DNA of 64,000 nucleotides from PALSA-270 sp963770915 (GCA_963770915.1 CAVYRG010000001.1:2790001-2854000), one strand, 5' to 3'. Positions 23,474-32,067 are shown, counted from the stretch's first letter. Program-made: numbers and translations. The notes: generated by a model not told the origin, from the letters alone.

Positions 23474-23802
23474 ATTGTTCTTCGTGCACCGTCAAGCAAG
23501 TACTTTTCTCGCAATCATCTAGCAACCCAAGCCAGAAATCCAGATGAGGGCTTTCGGCACCGCCGAAGACAGCTCACGCACAGGCAATCGCTCCCAGCTT
23601 TGCACAGGGAACGTGCGCCGATGCTCCATGCCACGAAATGGTTGCATTTTTGGTATCTGGGGAGTAACATGAGTTTTGGACGCAGCTGAAGCGTCTGTCT
23701 CGTGGTACTACCTTTCTTCCAAGGTTCCAAAAGCCGTAGCCAACGATAACAGATGCTCGAGGTAGACATTTCTTGCCTTGGGTACAGTTTCGGAGAGACC
23801 TT
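23474..23802. other. Intergenic region without a recognisable gene
   Basis: No convincing coding frame, repeat or terminator. Six codons (MSFGRS) after GGGGAGTAAC near 23669 could be a chance leader peptide. The ribosome site of the GvpL/F gene (GGAGAGACC) lies at the right end. Confidence 0.4.
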
Positions 23803-24549
23803 ATGGCGTGGTATGCGTACTGCATCACAGAGCAACAGACCCTCAACAACGGAATTCGAGCCCGGCGTCCCTTCCTGTTAGAAGGCATCACTGGAGTGAA
23901 CGGTTCCGCCGTCCTCAGCTATCCCAGCGGCGATTTTGCCGTCATTGTGAGCGAATACGAGCGTGGCGAAGACCGCATGGAGGAAAAGCACGTCCTGGAG
24001 CACGCGCGAGTGGTAAGCGTGTGCTTCCGCACCGGGACCGTGCTGCCTTTCCGCTTCGGCACGATTTTCGACACCGACGACGCCTTGCGCCAAGCCGTGC
24101 GGGCCAATCGCCGGGCTTTTGGCCAAAGCGTGGCCAAACTGCGCGGGAAGGCGGAGATGCACCTAAAACTCATCGTCCGCGATGGCTCGCTGCGCGGCGC
24201 CATGGCCGATGTGGTGCTGCCGGACACCGTTGGCGGTGAGTATCTGGTAAAGCTGCGCGAGAAGGCTTCCAAGGACCGTGAGCGCCAAACCAAGGCACGC
24301 GCCCTATCCGTCCAAGTACACAAGCTATTCAATCCGCTGGAAGAAGAAGTCAGTTGTAAGCGGGTGAACACGGACGGGATGCTGATTGATATTGCCCACC
24401 TGATCGACTCCAAGTCGGTAGAAAAGTACCAGAACCGCTACAGCAGTGCCGCCAAACAGTTGAAAAACTGCGAAATCGCGATAAGCGGGCCTTGGCCTCC
24501 CTATCACTTCATGCCCGGCAAACTGCGTACGGTGACTGGCAACTCGTAG
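23803..24549 (+). CDS. GvpL/GvpF-family gas-vesicle-type protein
   Basis: A 248-residue protein of the GvpL/GvpF family: MAWYAYCITE at the N-terminus, VLPFRFGTIF in the middle and a late ISGPWPPYHF, the family's C-terminal hallmark. True GvpF/L proteins are accessory components of gas vesicles. No gvpA, gvpN or other vesicle gene is in the window, so this lone copy probably does something else or acts in trans. An intrinsic terminator follows directly. Confidence 0.85.
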   Translation: MAWYAYCITEQQTLNNGIRARRPFLLEGITGVNGSAVLSYPSGDFAVIVSEYERGEDRMEEKHVLEHARVVSVCFRTGTVLPFRFGTIFDTDDALRQAVRANRRAFGQSVAKLRGKAEMHLKLIVRDGSLRGAMADVVLPDTVGGEYLVKLREKASKDRERQTKARALSVQVHKLFNPLEEEVSCKRVNTDGMLIDIAHLIDSKSVEKYQNRYSSAAKQLKNCEIAISGPWPPYHFMPGKLRTVTGNS

Positions 24550-24600
24550 AACTGGTTCCCACCGGCCTGCAAACCCGCGACTGGCGCCCGATTCAGAGGT

Positions 24601-24631
24601 CATAAGCCTGCACGGAATGTGCAGGCTTATG
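24601..24631 (+). terminator. Intrinsic terminator of the GvpL/F gene
   Basis: CATAAGCCTGCAC-GGAAT-GTGCAGGCTTATG is a perfect 13-bp stem, followed by CATTTTGGG, 52 bp after the stop codon. Confidence 0.75.
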
Positions 24632-24913
24632 CATTTTGGGCGGCGACTCTGGGGCTGGCGCGAGGCGTTACTCGAGCTTAAGAATCTTCGTAAGGTTATG
24701 ACAGAAAGGTGTTTGTTGTTACTCGGGCGGAGGTGAGGCGAGGTGAATCGCTTTGGATGCGTAAGTGCTGTGTCCACCTGTAAGAAAAGAGGCCGCTTAC
24801 AACTTATGATCCTCGCACCAATGCTTTCGACGTCCGCAGTCTAAGCTGCTTCGTTTAGCGGAGCAGCCCCTTGCATCGCCTTTCCTAACTTCCTGCCATT
24901 CGCCTCTTTCGTC

Positions 24914-24945
24914 CGCGGCCCCAGAAATGGGGCCGCTTTTGCTTG
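24914..24945 (+). terminator. Orphan intrinsic terminator
   Basis: GCGGCCCC-AGAAAT-GGGGCCGC followed by TTTTGCTTGG is a textbook rho-independent terminator on the plus strand. Its nearest upstream plus-strand gene already ends at its own terminator 280 bp earlier. The stretch 24632-24913 may therefore encode a small RNA; no reading frame there is convincing. Confidence 0.6.
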
Positions 24946-24957
24946 GCCGAAAAAGCC

Positions 24958-24999
24958 AGACCTGAACTCGTACTCTATTGAGATGCGAGAATCAGGTCT
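24958..24999. repeat. Inverted repeat AGACCTGA ... TCAGGTCT
   Basis: Perfect 8-bp arms (24958-24965 and 24992-24999) flank a 26-nt centre upstream of the ECF sigma gene. It could be an operator or chance; I know of no matching regulator. Confidence 0.3.
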
Positions 25000-25049
25000 T
25001 TGAGCAGGCCTTTGCCAAGCCGCTGGCAAGCCCGCCTCCAAAAGAAACC

Positions 25050-25077
25050 TGTAACCTCCTTGTACTCTTCTCGTAAT
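25050..25077 (+). promoter_or_regulatory. ECF-type promoter-like element before the sigma gene
   Basis: TGTAACC (25050-25056) and CGTAAT (25072-25077) are 15 nt apart, 18 bp before the ATG. This is the layout of autoregulated ECF promoters (a TGTAAC-like -35 and CGT-containing -10). It suggests the sigma factor activates its own gene. Confidence 0.4.
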
Positions 25078-25094
25078 AAATAGTAGAGAAGCTC

Positions 25095-25616
25095 ATGGAC
25101 CTGCTCCAACGGTTCACCCTTGGCGAGATCGATGCCTTCGAGGCGTTGACGCGGCAGTTTCAGGGCGAGATATACGCCTGGATCGTGCGCATTGTGCGCG
25201 ACTCAGGCGCTGCGGAGGATCTGACGGTGGAGACCCTTTGGCGCATTTACTGTGCGCGGCGCCAATTTCGGCCGGACGGCAACTTTGGTGCCTGGGCACG
25301 GCGGATCGCGACCAACTTGGCGATCGACCATCTCCGTCGCAAGCGGCGGGAGGAGAGTCTTATGACTGAGCCCCCGGGGACACCGCCCCCTGATCGCCTG
25401 CTGCAACAGGAAACCCGCGAGAAGATCCAGCAGGCGTTTCGTCACCTGCCGGCCAAGCTACAGGTGGCAGCGACGCTCGCGCTAATCGAAGAGCAGCCTT
25501 ACGAGGAAATTGCCGACGCTTTAGGGACGTCGGTGGGGGCGGTGAAGCTGCGAGTGTTCCGTGCGGTTCGCATGCTTCGCAAACGCTTGAACCGGCTTGG
25601 AATCAATCCTGAATGA
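25095..25616 (+). CDS. ECF RNA polymerase sigma factor
   Basis: A 173-residue group 4 sigma factor. Region 2 spans about residues 15-85 (DAFEALTRQFQGEIYAWIVR; AEDLTVETLWRIY; NFGAWARRIATNLAIDHLRR). Region 4 spans about 105-165 with the helix-turn-helix YEEIADALGTSVGAVKLRVF. It is followed after 21 bp by a 72-residue membrane protein that may be its membrane-bound regulator, then by two further membrane genes. Confidence 0.92.
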   Translation: MDLLQRFTLGEIDAFEALTRQFQGEIYAWIVRIVRDSGAAEDLTVETLWRIYCARRQFRPDGNFGAWARRIATNLAIDHLRRKRREESLMTEPPGTPPPDRLLQQETREKIQQAFRHLPAKLQVAATLALIEEQPYEEIADALGTSVGAVKLRVFRAVRMLRKRLNRLGINPE

Positions 25617-25637
25617 AAGGTATAGGGGATAAAGCAG

Positions 25638-25856
25638 ATGACCGAAAACGACGGCCGAAAGCTGAGAGACGCTCTAAAGCAGTCTTTTCCGCCAGTCAGC
25701 ACCGAACTGGGGACGGACCTGTGGCCGCAGGTTTTGCGCAGACTCGATGATCGTCCGGTGCGCGTGCCTTGGTACGACTGGGCCTTGGTGGGCTTGAGTG
25801 CCGCGATGTTTCTCGCTTTCCCGAGATTGATTCTCGTGTTGGCGTACCACTTTTAG
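25638..25856 (+). CDS. Small single-span membrane protein, possible anti-sigma partner
   Basis: 72 residues: a charged cytoplasmic part (1-45) and one C-terminal membrane helix (about 46-70). It sits directly behind the ECF sigma gene and is probably co-translated. Position and topology fit a minimal anti-sigma factor, but there is no zinc-binding HxxxCxxC motif, so this is inference from context. Confidence 0.6.
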   Translation: MTENDGRKLRDALKQSFPPVSTELGTDLWPQVLRRLDDRPVRVPWYDWALVGLSAAMFLAFPRLILVLAYHF

Positions 25857-25869
25857 AGGAGGAAGCGTT

Positions 25870-26325
25870 ATGAGCAATCATCCGTACGTGCGGGCATACA
25901 TGGCAGGAATCTCGGCGCCGACGCCCTTTTTGTTGGTCGTGCTGACACTCTTCTTCATGGCGCGTTTTATCTACAACGTTCCAATCCCTGTCGAGCGCGT
26001 GATCATTTTCCCGATGGCGATCATCCCGAACCTGTTTGGGCTTTGGAACATCCTGTACCTGGCATCGCGGGCGCACACCCGCCTGCCGTTAGGGATCCAC
26101 GGGGCGATACTGCCCTTCATCATCGCCCCGGCGGGATTCCTTCTGGGCCGCAGCCTCGGCATTTTGCAGGTGACGCACCATGGCCTCCTCTATTTCGGTA
26201 TGGCGGAGATCCACTATGCATCTATCGCCATGGCGTTTCTCGCCGCGCTGATTATCTATTACCTGGTTTGGAAGTACCTGATCGGTTTCTTTAATCGGAT
26301 TGCAGGGATCGCAGAGTGGCAGTAG
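25870..26325 (+). CDS. Multi-pass membrane protein of the sigma-factor operon
   Basis: 151 residues with about four hydrophobic segments (14-38, 45-66, 75-98, 112-140) and no recognised motif. AGAGGAGG precedes the ATG at 25870, 13 bp after the previous gene, so it is in the same operon as the ECF sigma gene. Confidence 0.65.
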   Translation: MSNHPYVRAYMAGISAPTPFLLVVLTLFFMARFIYNVPIPVERVIIFPMAIIPNLFGLWNILYLASRAHTRLPLGIHGAILPFIIAPAGFLLGRSLGILQVTHHGLLYFGMAEIHYASIAMAFLAALIIYYLVWKYLIGFFNRIAGIAEWQ

Positions 26326-26346
26326 GCCCGCTACTCGGAGAGTACC

Positions 26347-26757
26347 TTGCTCAACAGCACGCGGATTGTCTACTGGACAACAACAACGCTCATAGCGCTC
26401 GAAACCCTGGCGGGCGGTTTCGCGGATTTAACCCACGGTCGAACTTTGCTCGTGAGCGGGCCCTTGGTCAGCAATGTTCTGGCTGGTCTGGGATATCCGG
26501 CATACGTCCTGTGGATCATTGGTATTTGGAAGTTCCTGGGAGCGATCATTCTTGTGGTTCCCGGCTTCCTCCGGCTCAAGGAATGGGCCTATGCCGGTCT
26601 CGTTTTTGAATTGTCGGGCGCAGTTGCTTCGCTTGCAGCCTGCGGCCGTACCGCTGACCTGATCGCGCCGTTGTTTCTTCTCGGTCTCGCACTCGCTTCC
26701 TGGGCACTCCGGCCAGCGAACCGGAGGTTGGGAAAGCCGCTCATCGCACAACGCTAG
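26347..26757 (+). CDS. DoxX-like family membrane protein
   Basis: A 136-residue four-helix membrane protein. The opening TRIVYWTTTTLIALETLAGG and the GIWKFLGAIILVVPGF segment match DoxX-like proteins, whose role (often linked to redox or small-molecule handling) is unclear. The start is a TTG at 26347 preceded by CGGAGAG. It is the last gene of the ECF-sigma operon, 21 bp after the preceding stop. Confidence 0.75.
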   Translation: MLNSTRIVYWTTTTLIALETLAGGFADLTHGRTLLVSGPLVSNVLAGLGYPAYVLWIIGIWKFLGAIILVVPGFLRLKEWAYAGLVFELSGAVASLAACGRTADLIAPLFLLGLALASWALRPANRRLGKPLIAQR

Positions 26758-26878
26758 CCTTGCGGAGCAGTTGGCCTACGGCGAAGCGAACTCGGGGACT
26801 CGATGAAGAAATTGAGCAAAAGATGAGAAAAGCACCCCGCTGTGCCGGTGGTCGCAGCTCGAAGGAGTGAGTGAGCCG

Positions 26879-27292
26879 TTACCGGAAGGGATTTACCACG
26901 CGCACTCCATCCATCTCCCTTGCCTCCTGCATGCCCTCGGTGAACAACACGCCACAGCCAGCTTGTTTCGCCGCGCGCAAAATCAGCGCATCCCAGAAGG
27001 AAAATCCGTGCAGGCGATGCAGGTCAATGGCAGCCAGGATATCTGCGATGTCGGGAGCGGCTACGTCGAACTCGGCGAGCAACTCCACTTTCCGGCGCGC
27101 GACGCGTGCGTCCACTCCCAGCTTTCGCGTCACAGTGACGAAATATTCCTGTAAGATCTGCATGGAGACGACGCCGGTTCCGGCGCGCCGATGCTCGGAC
27201 AGCAAATCGAGCGCGCGGCGTTGCTTGGCTGGCGCTGCCTTGTCGTCCGCATAAATGAGAACGTTGGTGTCGAAAAAGCTACGAGCGCTCAT
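26879..27292 (-). CDS. vapC: VapC-type PIN-domain toxin
   Basis: A 137-residue PIN-domain ribonuclease. The acidic metal-binding residues are D8 (FFDTN), E49 (ILQEY), D101 (FWDAL) and probably E119 (FTEGM). VapC toxins cleave defined tRNAs or rRNA and are neutralised by the partner antitoxin. It overlaps the antitoxin gene by 14 bp, the usual VapBC arrangement. The target is unknown. Confidence 0.88.
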   Translation of the reverse strand: MSARSFFDTNVLIYADDKAAPAKQRRALDLLSEHRRAGTGVVSMQILQEYFVTVTRKLGVDARVARRKVELLAEFDVAAPDIADILAAIDLHRLHGFSFWDALILRAAKQAGCGVLFTEGMQEAREMDGVRVVNPFR

Positions 27293-27500
27293 GGATCTCG
27301 TCGCGATTGAAGCGCCAGCCGCGGGAATGGCCTTGCCCGGACAGGCGCTTGAACTCCTCGATGCTCTTCTCAGGATCGTCCCCGCCGGCGAGTTTTTGCA
27401 GGTAGTCGCGGATCAACTGATTGAGGCTGGTGCCCAGTGCCTCCGCCTTTTTGCGGGCGCGGGCGACGGTTTGTTCGTCGATGGAGAGGGTGACATTCAT
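27279..27500 (-). CDS. vapB: VapB-type antitoxin
   Basis: 73 residues. The N-terminal MNVTLSIDEQTVARARKKAE looks like a ribbon-helix-helix DNA-binding strand plus helix, and the C-terminal part, rich in charged and aromatic residues, should bind the PIN toxin. The ATG at 27500 is preferred; a GTG at 27506 is possible. The start lies inside the left arm of an inverted repeat (27499-27536), as expected for autoregulation. Confidence 0.82.
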   Translation of the reverse strand: MNVTLSIDEQTVARARKKAEALGTSLNQLIRDYLQKLAGGDDPEKSIEEFKRLSGQGHSRGWRFNRDEIHERS

Positions 27501-27536
27501 TGACACAGTATATGTTCGCACGGATTATGTGTCAAT
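27499..27536. promoter_or_regulatory. Inverted repeat, likely VapBC operator
   Basis: ATTGACACA (27499-27507) and TGTGTCAAT (27528-27536) are perfect 9-bp arms separated by 20 nt at the antitoxin start. Two ribbon-helix-helix dimers could occupy it. Confidence 0.55.
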
Positions 27537-27658
27537 TTCAAGATTCGTTAATTCCTGGGCCAAGATGATTAGCAGAGAAGGGAGACTCTGATCAAGTGTC
27601 CAATGGAACCGCAAACCACAGAGGGCACAGGGAAGCACCGACCCTTAATCAGGTTTCC

Positions 27659-28438
27659 TTAGGCGAAGGAAGCGTCTGCCGTGCGGATACGCGGCGCGGG
27701 CATGACCGCAAAGCGCACGTCAACCAGGCAGTGGAGCAGGATAGGAACTAAGAGGGAGCCGGTGGCGACGTAAAGCCCGCAAAATAACGCTCCCGCCAAG
27801 GCAGTCAAAAGCATGCCGGTGACTCCCTGGTAGGCGTGGGCCAGTCCGAAGAGAACCGCTGCCGTAGCAATGAGCGCGGTCCCATTCACGCCCGCCTGGC
27901 CGTGCAGGGCAGCCAGCAACCATCCGCGAAACACAACTTCTTCGCAAATTCCGGCGCTCAGGGCTACCGCGACCCACCAAAGCCTTTCCGCGGTGGTGAC
28001 AGGAATCAGGGCTGAGAAATCGGGCAGAATCTTCTTCCAGCGGGACGTGGGTTGGGCGGGTTGGGTTCCGCTGCGGCGGTTGGCGCGGATTCGGCCGATC
28101 ACGATAGCGGCCGTGCCGGCCACCATCCCAATCAGCACTCCAACGACATTGCCGCGGGCAAAAGCCTTGCCCGCCGCCGTCGAGGGAAACAACCCGGACC
28201 CCTCCAGGGCCAGAAACCTTGGATTCAGCTTGCTCCAGTCAAAGCCCAGGGCAATTACGGCCAGCAGGGCGCTGATCCATTCGAAGGCAAGGGCCTGCCG
28301 GTAAACGCGGGTTCGCGCATGGGGGTTGCCCTCGGCGACGGCCTGCTTCAGCTTCCGATAGCGAGGAACGAAGCGGATGACTTCCGAGGCGATGTAGCCT
28401 GCTAGGATGACGCCGATTATGATCGATAGGATTTGCAT
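27659..28438 (-). CDS. CPBP-family intramembrane metalloprotease
   Basis: A 259-residue multi-pass membrane protein of the CAAX/Abi family. The motifs are complete: E166-E167-x3-R171 (CEEVVFRG), H201 in FGLAHAYQG, and H236-x3-D240 in LLHCLVD. The protease acts within the membrane; the bacterial substrates are mostly unknown. It is downstream of the second ECF sigma pair on the same strand with a 35-bp gap, so it may belong to that regulon. Confidence 0.88.
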   Translation of the reverse strand: MQILSIIIGVILAGYIASEVIRFVPRYRKLKQAVAEGNPHARTRVYRQALAFEWISALLAVIALGFDWSKLNPRFLALEGSGLFPSTAAGKAFARGNVVGVLIGMVAGTAAIVIGRIRANRRSGTQPAQPTSRWKKILPDFSALIPVTTAERLWWVAVALSAGICEEVVFRGWLLAALHGQAGVNGTALIATAAVLFGLAHAYQGVTGMLLTALAGALFCGLYVATGSLLVPILLHCLVDVRFAVMPAPRIRTADASFA

Positions 28439-28473
28439 GGTTGTGAGACCGCCTTTCCCAAAAATTTGATGGA

Positions 28474-29010
28474 CTACTGATTCACGCTTTCGACCAGCTT
28501 TTTAGTCTCCTCGATCTCCTGCCGTTTGCGGCGTTCGAAATGCTTTAGCCAAAACAGCTCGGCAACGAGTGCTGCCAGGATCACACCCTCGAAGGGGCGC
28601 AGGGTCCGCCAGTGAAAAGCACTGAAGGCGACGATCGGGATGACTGTTGCCAACAGAAAATAAAATGAGAAGCGGACGGTTCGCGCCTTGGCGACGGCGC
28701 GCTTGTAGCAAAGCTCGGCATAGGCCGCGGTGGTTTGCGCGGCCGGCTTCCAGGCCCCGCGCCGGACCCACCAGGCATAGCCGCCCACGAAAATGCTGAC
28801 CAAGCTGATGCCTGTCGCGGCTCCAGCCAGGAAAGAGCTGTGCAGGCGCAACGCTTCGATTGTCGAAACCGCCAGGCACAGGCCGATCGCGAGGATCGCG
28901 GCGGCGGTGCGCAGATTCTGCCGCCCGATCTTCTTCTTCAGTTCCGGCAGAGGATCGGTATGTTCGAGCCATTCCTGCCGCCAGGCTTCGAGCTCGGTAT
29001 CGATTGTCAC
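28474..29010 (-). CDS. Membrane protein coupled to ECF sigma factor (putative anti-sigma)
   Basis: 178 residues. A cytoplasmic N-terminus (1-35) precedes membrane helices at about 35-55, 58-80, 112-132 and 138-152 and a charged C-terminal tail. Its ATG overlaps the sigma-factor stop by 4 bp (ATGA), so it is translationally coupled. That position suggests a regulator of the sigma factor; no zinc-finger motif is visible. Confidence 0.65.
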   Translation of the reverse strand: MTIDTELEAWRQEWLEHTDPLPELKKKIGRQNLRTAAAILAIGLCLAVSTIEALRLHSSFLAGAATGISLVSIFVGGYAWWVRRGAWKPAAQTTAAYAELCYKRAVAKARTVRFSFYFLLATVIPIVAFSAFHWRTLRPFEGVILAALVAELFWLKHFERRKRQEIEETKKLVESVNQ

Positions 29011-29609
29011 GAGCGTTCCTCCATTGCTTGCTTCAACGCCTTTCGGGCCCGATTCAGGCGCACGGCGACGTTGCTTTCCGTGATGCCCAAGACGTCGGCA
29101 ATTTCAGCGTGCGAAAGGTCTTCGAGCATCAGCATCACGACTTGCCGATAGGCCAGGGGCAGCCTTTGAATGGCGGATCGCAAGCGATCACGCTGAACGG
29201 TTTTCACTAGTTGCTCTTCCGGCTGCGGCCTGGGGTCCACCGGCTCCGCCGAAGGCGACAGCTCGTCGAGCGGCTCATGCGCCGGACGCCGCCGGCAGGC
29301 ATGCGTCAGCCCGCGGTTATGAGCGATGCGATAGATGAAACTGCGCTCGGAACACTCTCCGCGAAAGTGCGGCAGCGCCTGCCAGATGGCTAGGGCGATT
29401 TCCTGCGCCAGCTCTTCCCGCACGCTCGGAACTCTCTCGTAGCCGAAGGCGAGGCGGGACAACGCCGGCCCGTACTCGCGCAGGATGCGGCTGAAGCGAT
29501 CTTCGGAAACGGTACGGCTCTCACTCACGGCATCGCCCCGGTCGAGTCCGAGTTCTGGGTCGGGACTTGTGGTCGCAAGGGCAAGATCGGATTCCAGTTT
29601 CAGCGGCAA
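29007..29609 (-). CDS. ECF RNA polymerase sigma factor
   Basis: A 200-residue group 4 sigma factor. Region 2 spans about residues 37-115 (SRILREYGPALSRLAFGYER; LAQEIALAIWQALPHF; SFIYRIAHNRGLTHACR). Region 4 has LPLAYRQVVMLMLEDLSHAE followed by the HTH IADVLGITESNVAVRLNRAR. I chose a TTG at 29609 because AGAGGAG lies 7 nt upstream; a GTG at 29528 or an ATG at 29720 (no Shine-Dalgarno) are alternatives. The putative anti-sigma overlaps its stop codon. Confidence 0.88.
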   Translation of the reverse strand: MPLKLESDLALATTSPDPELGLDRGDAVSESRTVSEDRFSRILREYGPALSRLAFGYERVPSVREELAQEIALAIWQALPHFRGECSERSFIYRIAHNRGLTHACRRRPAHEPLDELSPSAEPVDPRPQPEEQLVKTVQRDRLRSAIQRLPLAYRQVVMLMLEDLSHAEIADVLGITESNVAVRLNRARKALKQAMEERS

Positions 29610-29803
29610 GATCGAACTCCTCTGCCGGACGCATTTCCCGCTCACCAGAGGTAGTCTCAGCCGCCGGCAAAAGCTTACACATTTTTTTCCGCGCCCGAGA
29701 GGCCAGTTGACGCATCTCAATTTCCGCGCTTATGATTTGCGTTTAGCCAAATCCCGCAAGACACCACCGGGAAGCGGCCTGAAAATTGCGTAAGCGTCAT
29801 CCC

Positions 29804-30172
29804 ATGGACAAGAAGAAGCAGGACTATTTCAAGAAGAGGCTGGAAACGCGGCAACAGGAGCTGCGCCGCACGGTTACGCGAACCGAGCAGGATGGCCGCA
29901 CGGTGGATGAAGGTTCCGCCCAGGACATCGCGGACCGCGCCGCCAGCTCTTACACCAAGGAATTCCTTTTTCACCAGAGCAACGCCGACCGTCAGCTTCT
30001 GCAGATGGTGGAAAATGCGCTGCGCCGCCTGCGCGAGGGCACCTTTGGCGAGTGCATCTCCTGCGGCAAGGAGATCAACAGCAAGCGGCTGGAGGCGGTG
30101 CCCTGGACCCGCCATTGCATCGAATGCCAGGAGAAGCTGGAAAAAGGAATGCTGGAGGAAGCGCCGAAGTAG
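29804..30172 (+). CDS. DksA/TraR-family zinc-finger protein
   Basis: 122 residues: an N-terminal coiled coil (1-75) and a C4 zinc finger with C84, C87, C105 and C108 (GECISCGKEI ... HCIECQE). DksA-like proteins enter the RNA polymerase secondary channel and, in proteobacteria, act with ppGpp; an acidobacterial role is inferred. The ATG at 29804 is chosen for the family-like start. A strong terminator lies 29 bp after the stop. Confidence 0.88.
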   Translation: MDKKKQDYFKKRLETRQQELRRTVTRTEQDGRTVDEGSAQDIADRAASSYTKEFLFHQSNADRQLLQMVENALRRLREGTFGECISCGKEINSKRLEAVPWTRHCIECQEKLEKGMLEEAPK

Positions 30173-30201
30173 ATTGCCGCGTGGCCAATTTTCGCGAAGA
30201 T

Positions 30202-30230
30202 AAAAGCCGCTGGGGAGCCAGCGGCTTTTT
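30202..30230 (+). terminator. Intrinsic terminator of the DksA-like gene
   Basis: AAAAGCCGCTGG-GGAG-CCAGCGGCTTTT is a perfect 12-bp stem ending in a T-run (TTTTTT). Confidence 0.85.
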
Positions 30231-30296
30231 TGTCGCCGTCCCGAAGGCGATGTGGCCCCGCACACGTTCCAGCAGTGTGTGTAGAATCGCCAAGCC

Positions 30297-30728
30297 ATGA
30301 AACGCGAATATCCGGAAGCGCCCCTGGTGGGAGTGGGCGCCATCATTGTCGAGGCAGGCCGGGTAATGCTGGTGAAGCGGGCCCATGCTCCGCTGCTGGG
30401 CGAATGGTCGATCCCCGGCGGCGCATTGGAGGTCGGCGAACTGGTGCGCGAGGCCGCGGCGCGCGAGGCCCAGGAGGAAACCGGCCTGATCGTCGAAGCC
30501 AAAGAACTGTTGGGCGTTTTCGATCGGGTGCTGCGCGACGAGCAGGGACGAGTGCGCTATCACTATCTGCTGGTGGATTTTCTCTGCCACCGGGTGAAAG
30601 GCGAGGTGCGCAGCGGCGGCGACGCCGAAGAGGCCCGCTGGTTCACGCCCGAGGAAATCAAGAAGCTCCCACTGGCGCGGGACACGGCAGAAGTGATTCG
30701 GCGTGGGTTGGAACGGGCGGAGTGGTGA
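30297..30728 (+). CDS. Nudix hydrolase
   Basis: A 143-residue Nudix-fold pyrophosphohydrolase. The Nudix box is complete: G42-x5-E48-x7-R56-E57-x2-E60-E61-x-G63. The context GAIIVEAGRVMLVKRAHAPL and PGGALE resembles ADP-ribose pyrophosphatase or 8-oxo-dGTPase-like members; the substrate cannot be fixed. The ATG at 30297 begins MKREYPEAPLVGVGA. It has its own transcription unit after the DksA terminator. Confidence 0.88.
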   Translation: MKREYPEAPLVGVGAIIVEAGRVMLVKRAHAPLLGEWSIPGGALEVGELVREAAAREAQEETGLIVEAKELLGVFDRVLRDEQGRVRYHYLLVDFLCHRVKGEVRSGGDAEEARWFTPEEIKKLPLARDTAEVIRRGLERAEW

Positions 30729-31086
30729 AGGCCCATCCCAGGAAGGGGGGCCTGCAAACCTCGCCATCTCGAAGTCCCTGCGCGTTATATCCTACAGATA
30801 TATATGTACAAATTTGTGCGCGGATCGCGCAGGAGCTGCGGCCGGTGGTGCCGGGCGCCCGAACTCTCAAACGTCGATCCTGGGGCATTGTAGGGCCGCT
30901 ACGGGGCATTCTGGAGAGCGGCCTTGCGGCCGGCTGCGGCTGAAATGGAGGATAGTTCTGAGCTAAGTCTATGAACCTTCGTGCAAATGCTTGAATTGAA
31001 ACGATCTGAAATAGGCTCCGGCCCAAAGGGAAGCAGGTTTGTCGATCGCGCTCGAAGTGACAGAAGCTGAACTCGATCAGATATCC
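30729..31086. other. Intergenic region, possible gene remnant
   Basis: No intact gene seen. One frame around 30785-30940 reads protein-like (a stretch starting PTDIYVQICARIAQELRPVV) but has no start codon of its own and no family I recognise, so it may be a decayed gene end. An AT-rich island with GATATATATG lies at 30797-30806. Confidence 0.3.
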
Positions 31087-32067
31087 CTAGCGTCCTTCAA
31101 AGTGCAGCGCGAAGCTGGCTTCGGCTGTACGCGGAACGCCGTTACACAGAGCGGGAGTGAAAATCCACTGCTGGATCAAGCTGAGCGCCTCGGCATTCAG
31201 GTCGGGCCGCTCGGAACTCTGAATGATGGCATCGCCGACCCTTCCGTCTACTCCGACGATGCCCCGCACCATGATCTCGGCCTCTTCCCCGCCATTCCCC
31301 GGTTTCGGCTGGGGCATGGAAATCCCAAAGGGGCGGCGGTAAGTGGTGCACATCTTGCGGATCTGCGCATTCGGCGGCGCCGCCAGCACGTTAGGCGTCG
31401 CATCCGTCAGCTCGGTCATGGTCTGCGTGATCTCCATCTTCAGCACGCCGGCTTCAGAGTAGCGAATCATCCCAGGAATCAGAGCCCCAGCAAAGGGGAA
31501 GAAGTCACTATTCTCAACGAGTCCGCCCTGCAAATTCTCGGAGACGAGCGTTCCGTTGGCCGAGTCCACACACAGCTCGTTGCTGTCAGTTTTGTTGCCA
31601 CCGATGGTATCGAACTGAATGCAGCGCGCGGGGCGCCCGTCGACTTGGCGGTTCGTGATGCTGTGGATCACGTCTTCGTGATCAAACGAAACCAGCTCGA
31701 TGGGCGTGAGCCGCAGCAGCCTCATCATCGCAGGCGGAACGACGCGGGCGGTTCCCGCTACCGCAAGCTGTCCCCGGGTGAATACATTCACCAGGTGGTC
31801 ATCGCCCAAGGTGTATTCATCCCGCCGCCCGGCTCCTTGAATGACGATGCGGCTGAAGCTGCCCTCCTGAATCGAGTCGGAGCTGTAGACGCGGAAGGTA
31901 TCGGTGCGCTCAAGATTGGGCAGGTTCGGGGCCGTGCTGATGGCGTCCGCTTTTTCCAGCAGGCGGACAGCTTCCTCTCGCACCTGCACGTCTTGAGAAT
32001 AGGCAGGGGAGGAAGCGCAAAGTGCGAAGGCGCACAGAAAAACGGAGGGCAGCAAGACCAGCTTCAT
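31087..32067 (-). CDS. Secreted protein with TonB C-terminal-like domain
   Basis: A 326-residue protein with a signal peptide (about 1-24, ending SSPAYS). The central region carries paired Cys residues (C149 and C166 areas). The last 90 residues (EIMVRGIVGVDGRVGDAIIQ ... QQWIFTP) match the TonB C-terminal fold, with G-V-D-G-x-V and a W-x-F-x-P element. Without a TonB transmembrane/Pro-rich segment it is not a classical energy transducer; such solo domains are common in Acidobacteria. Confidence 0.78.
   Translation of the reverse strand: MKLVLLPSVFLCAFALCASSPAYSQDVQVREEAVRLLEKADAISTAPNLPNLERTDTFRVYSSDSIQEGSFSRIVIQGAGRRDEYTLGDDHLVNVFTRGQLAVAGTARVVPPAMMRLLRLTPIELVSFDHEDVIHSITNRQVDGRPARCIQFDTIGGNKTDSNELCVDSANGTLVSENLQGGLVENSDFFPFAGALIPGMIRYSEAGVLKMEITQTMTELTDATPNVLAAPPNAQIRKMCTTYRRPFGISMPQPKPGNGGEEAEIMVRGIVGVDGRVGDAIIQSSERPDLNAEALSLIQQWIFTPALCNGVPRTAEASFALHFEGR

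Noticed and set aside
24841..25041. 66-codon minus-strand frame
   Set aside because: It runs through the orphan terminator and the AGACCTGA repeat, with no ribosome site and no recognisable protein character.
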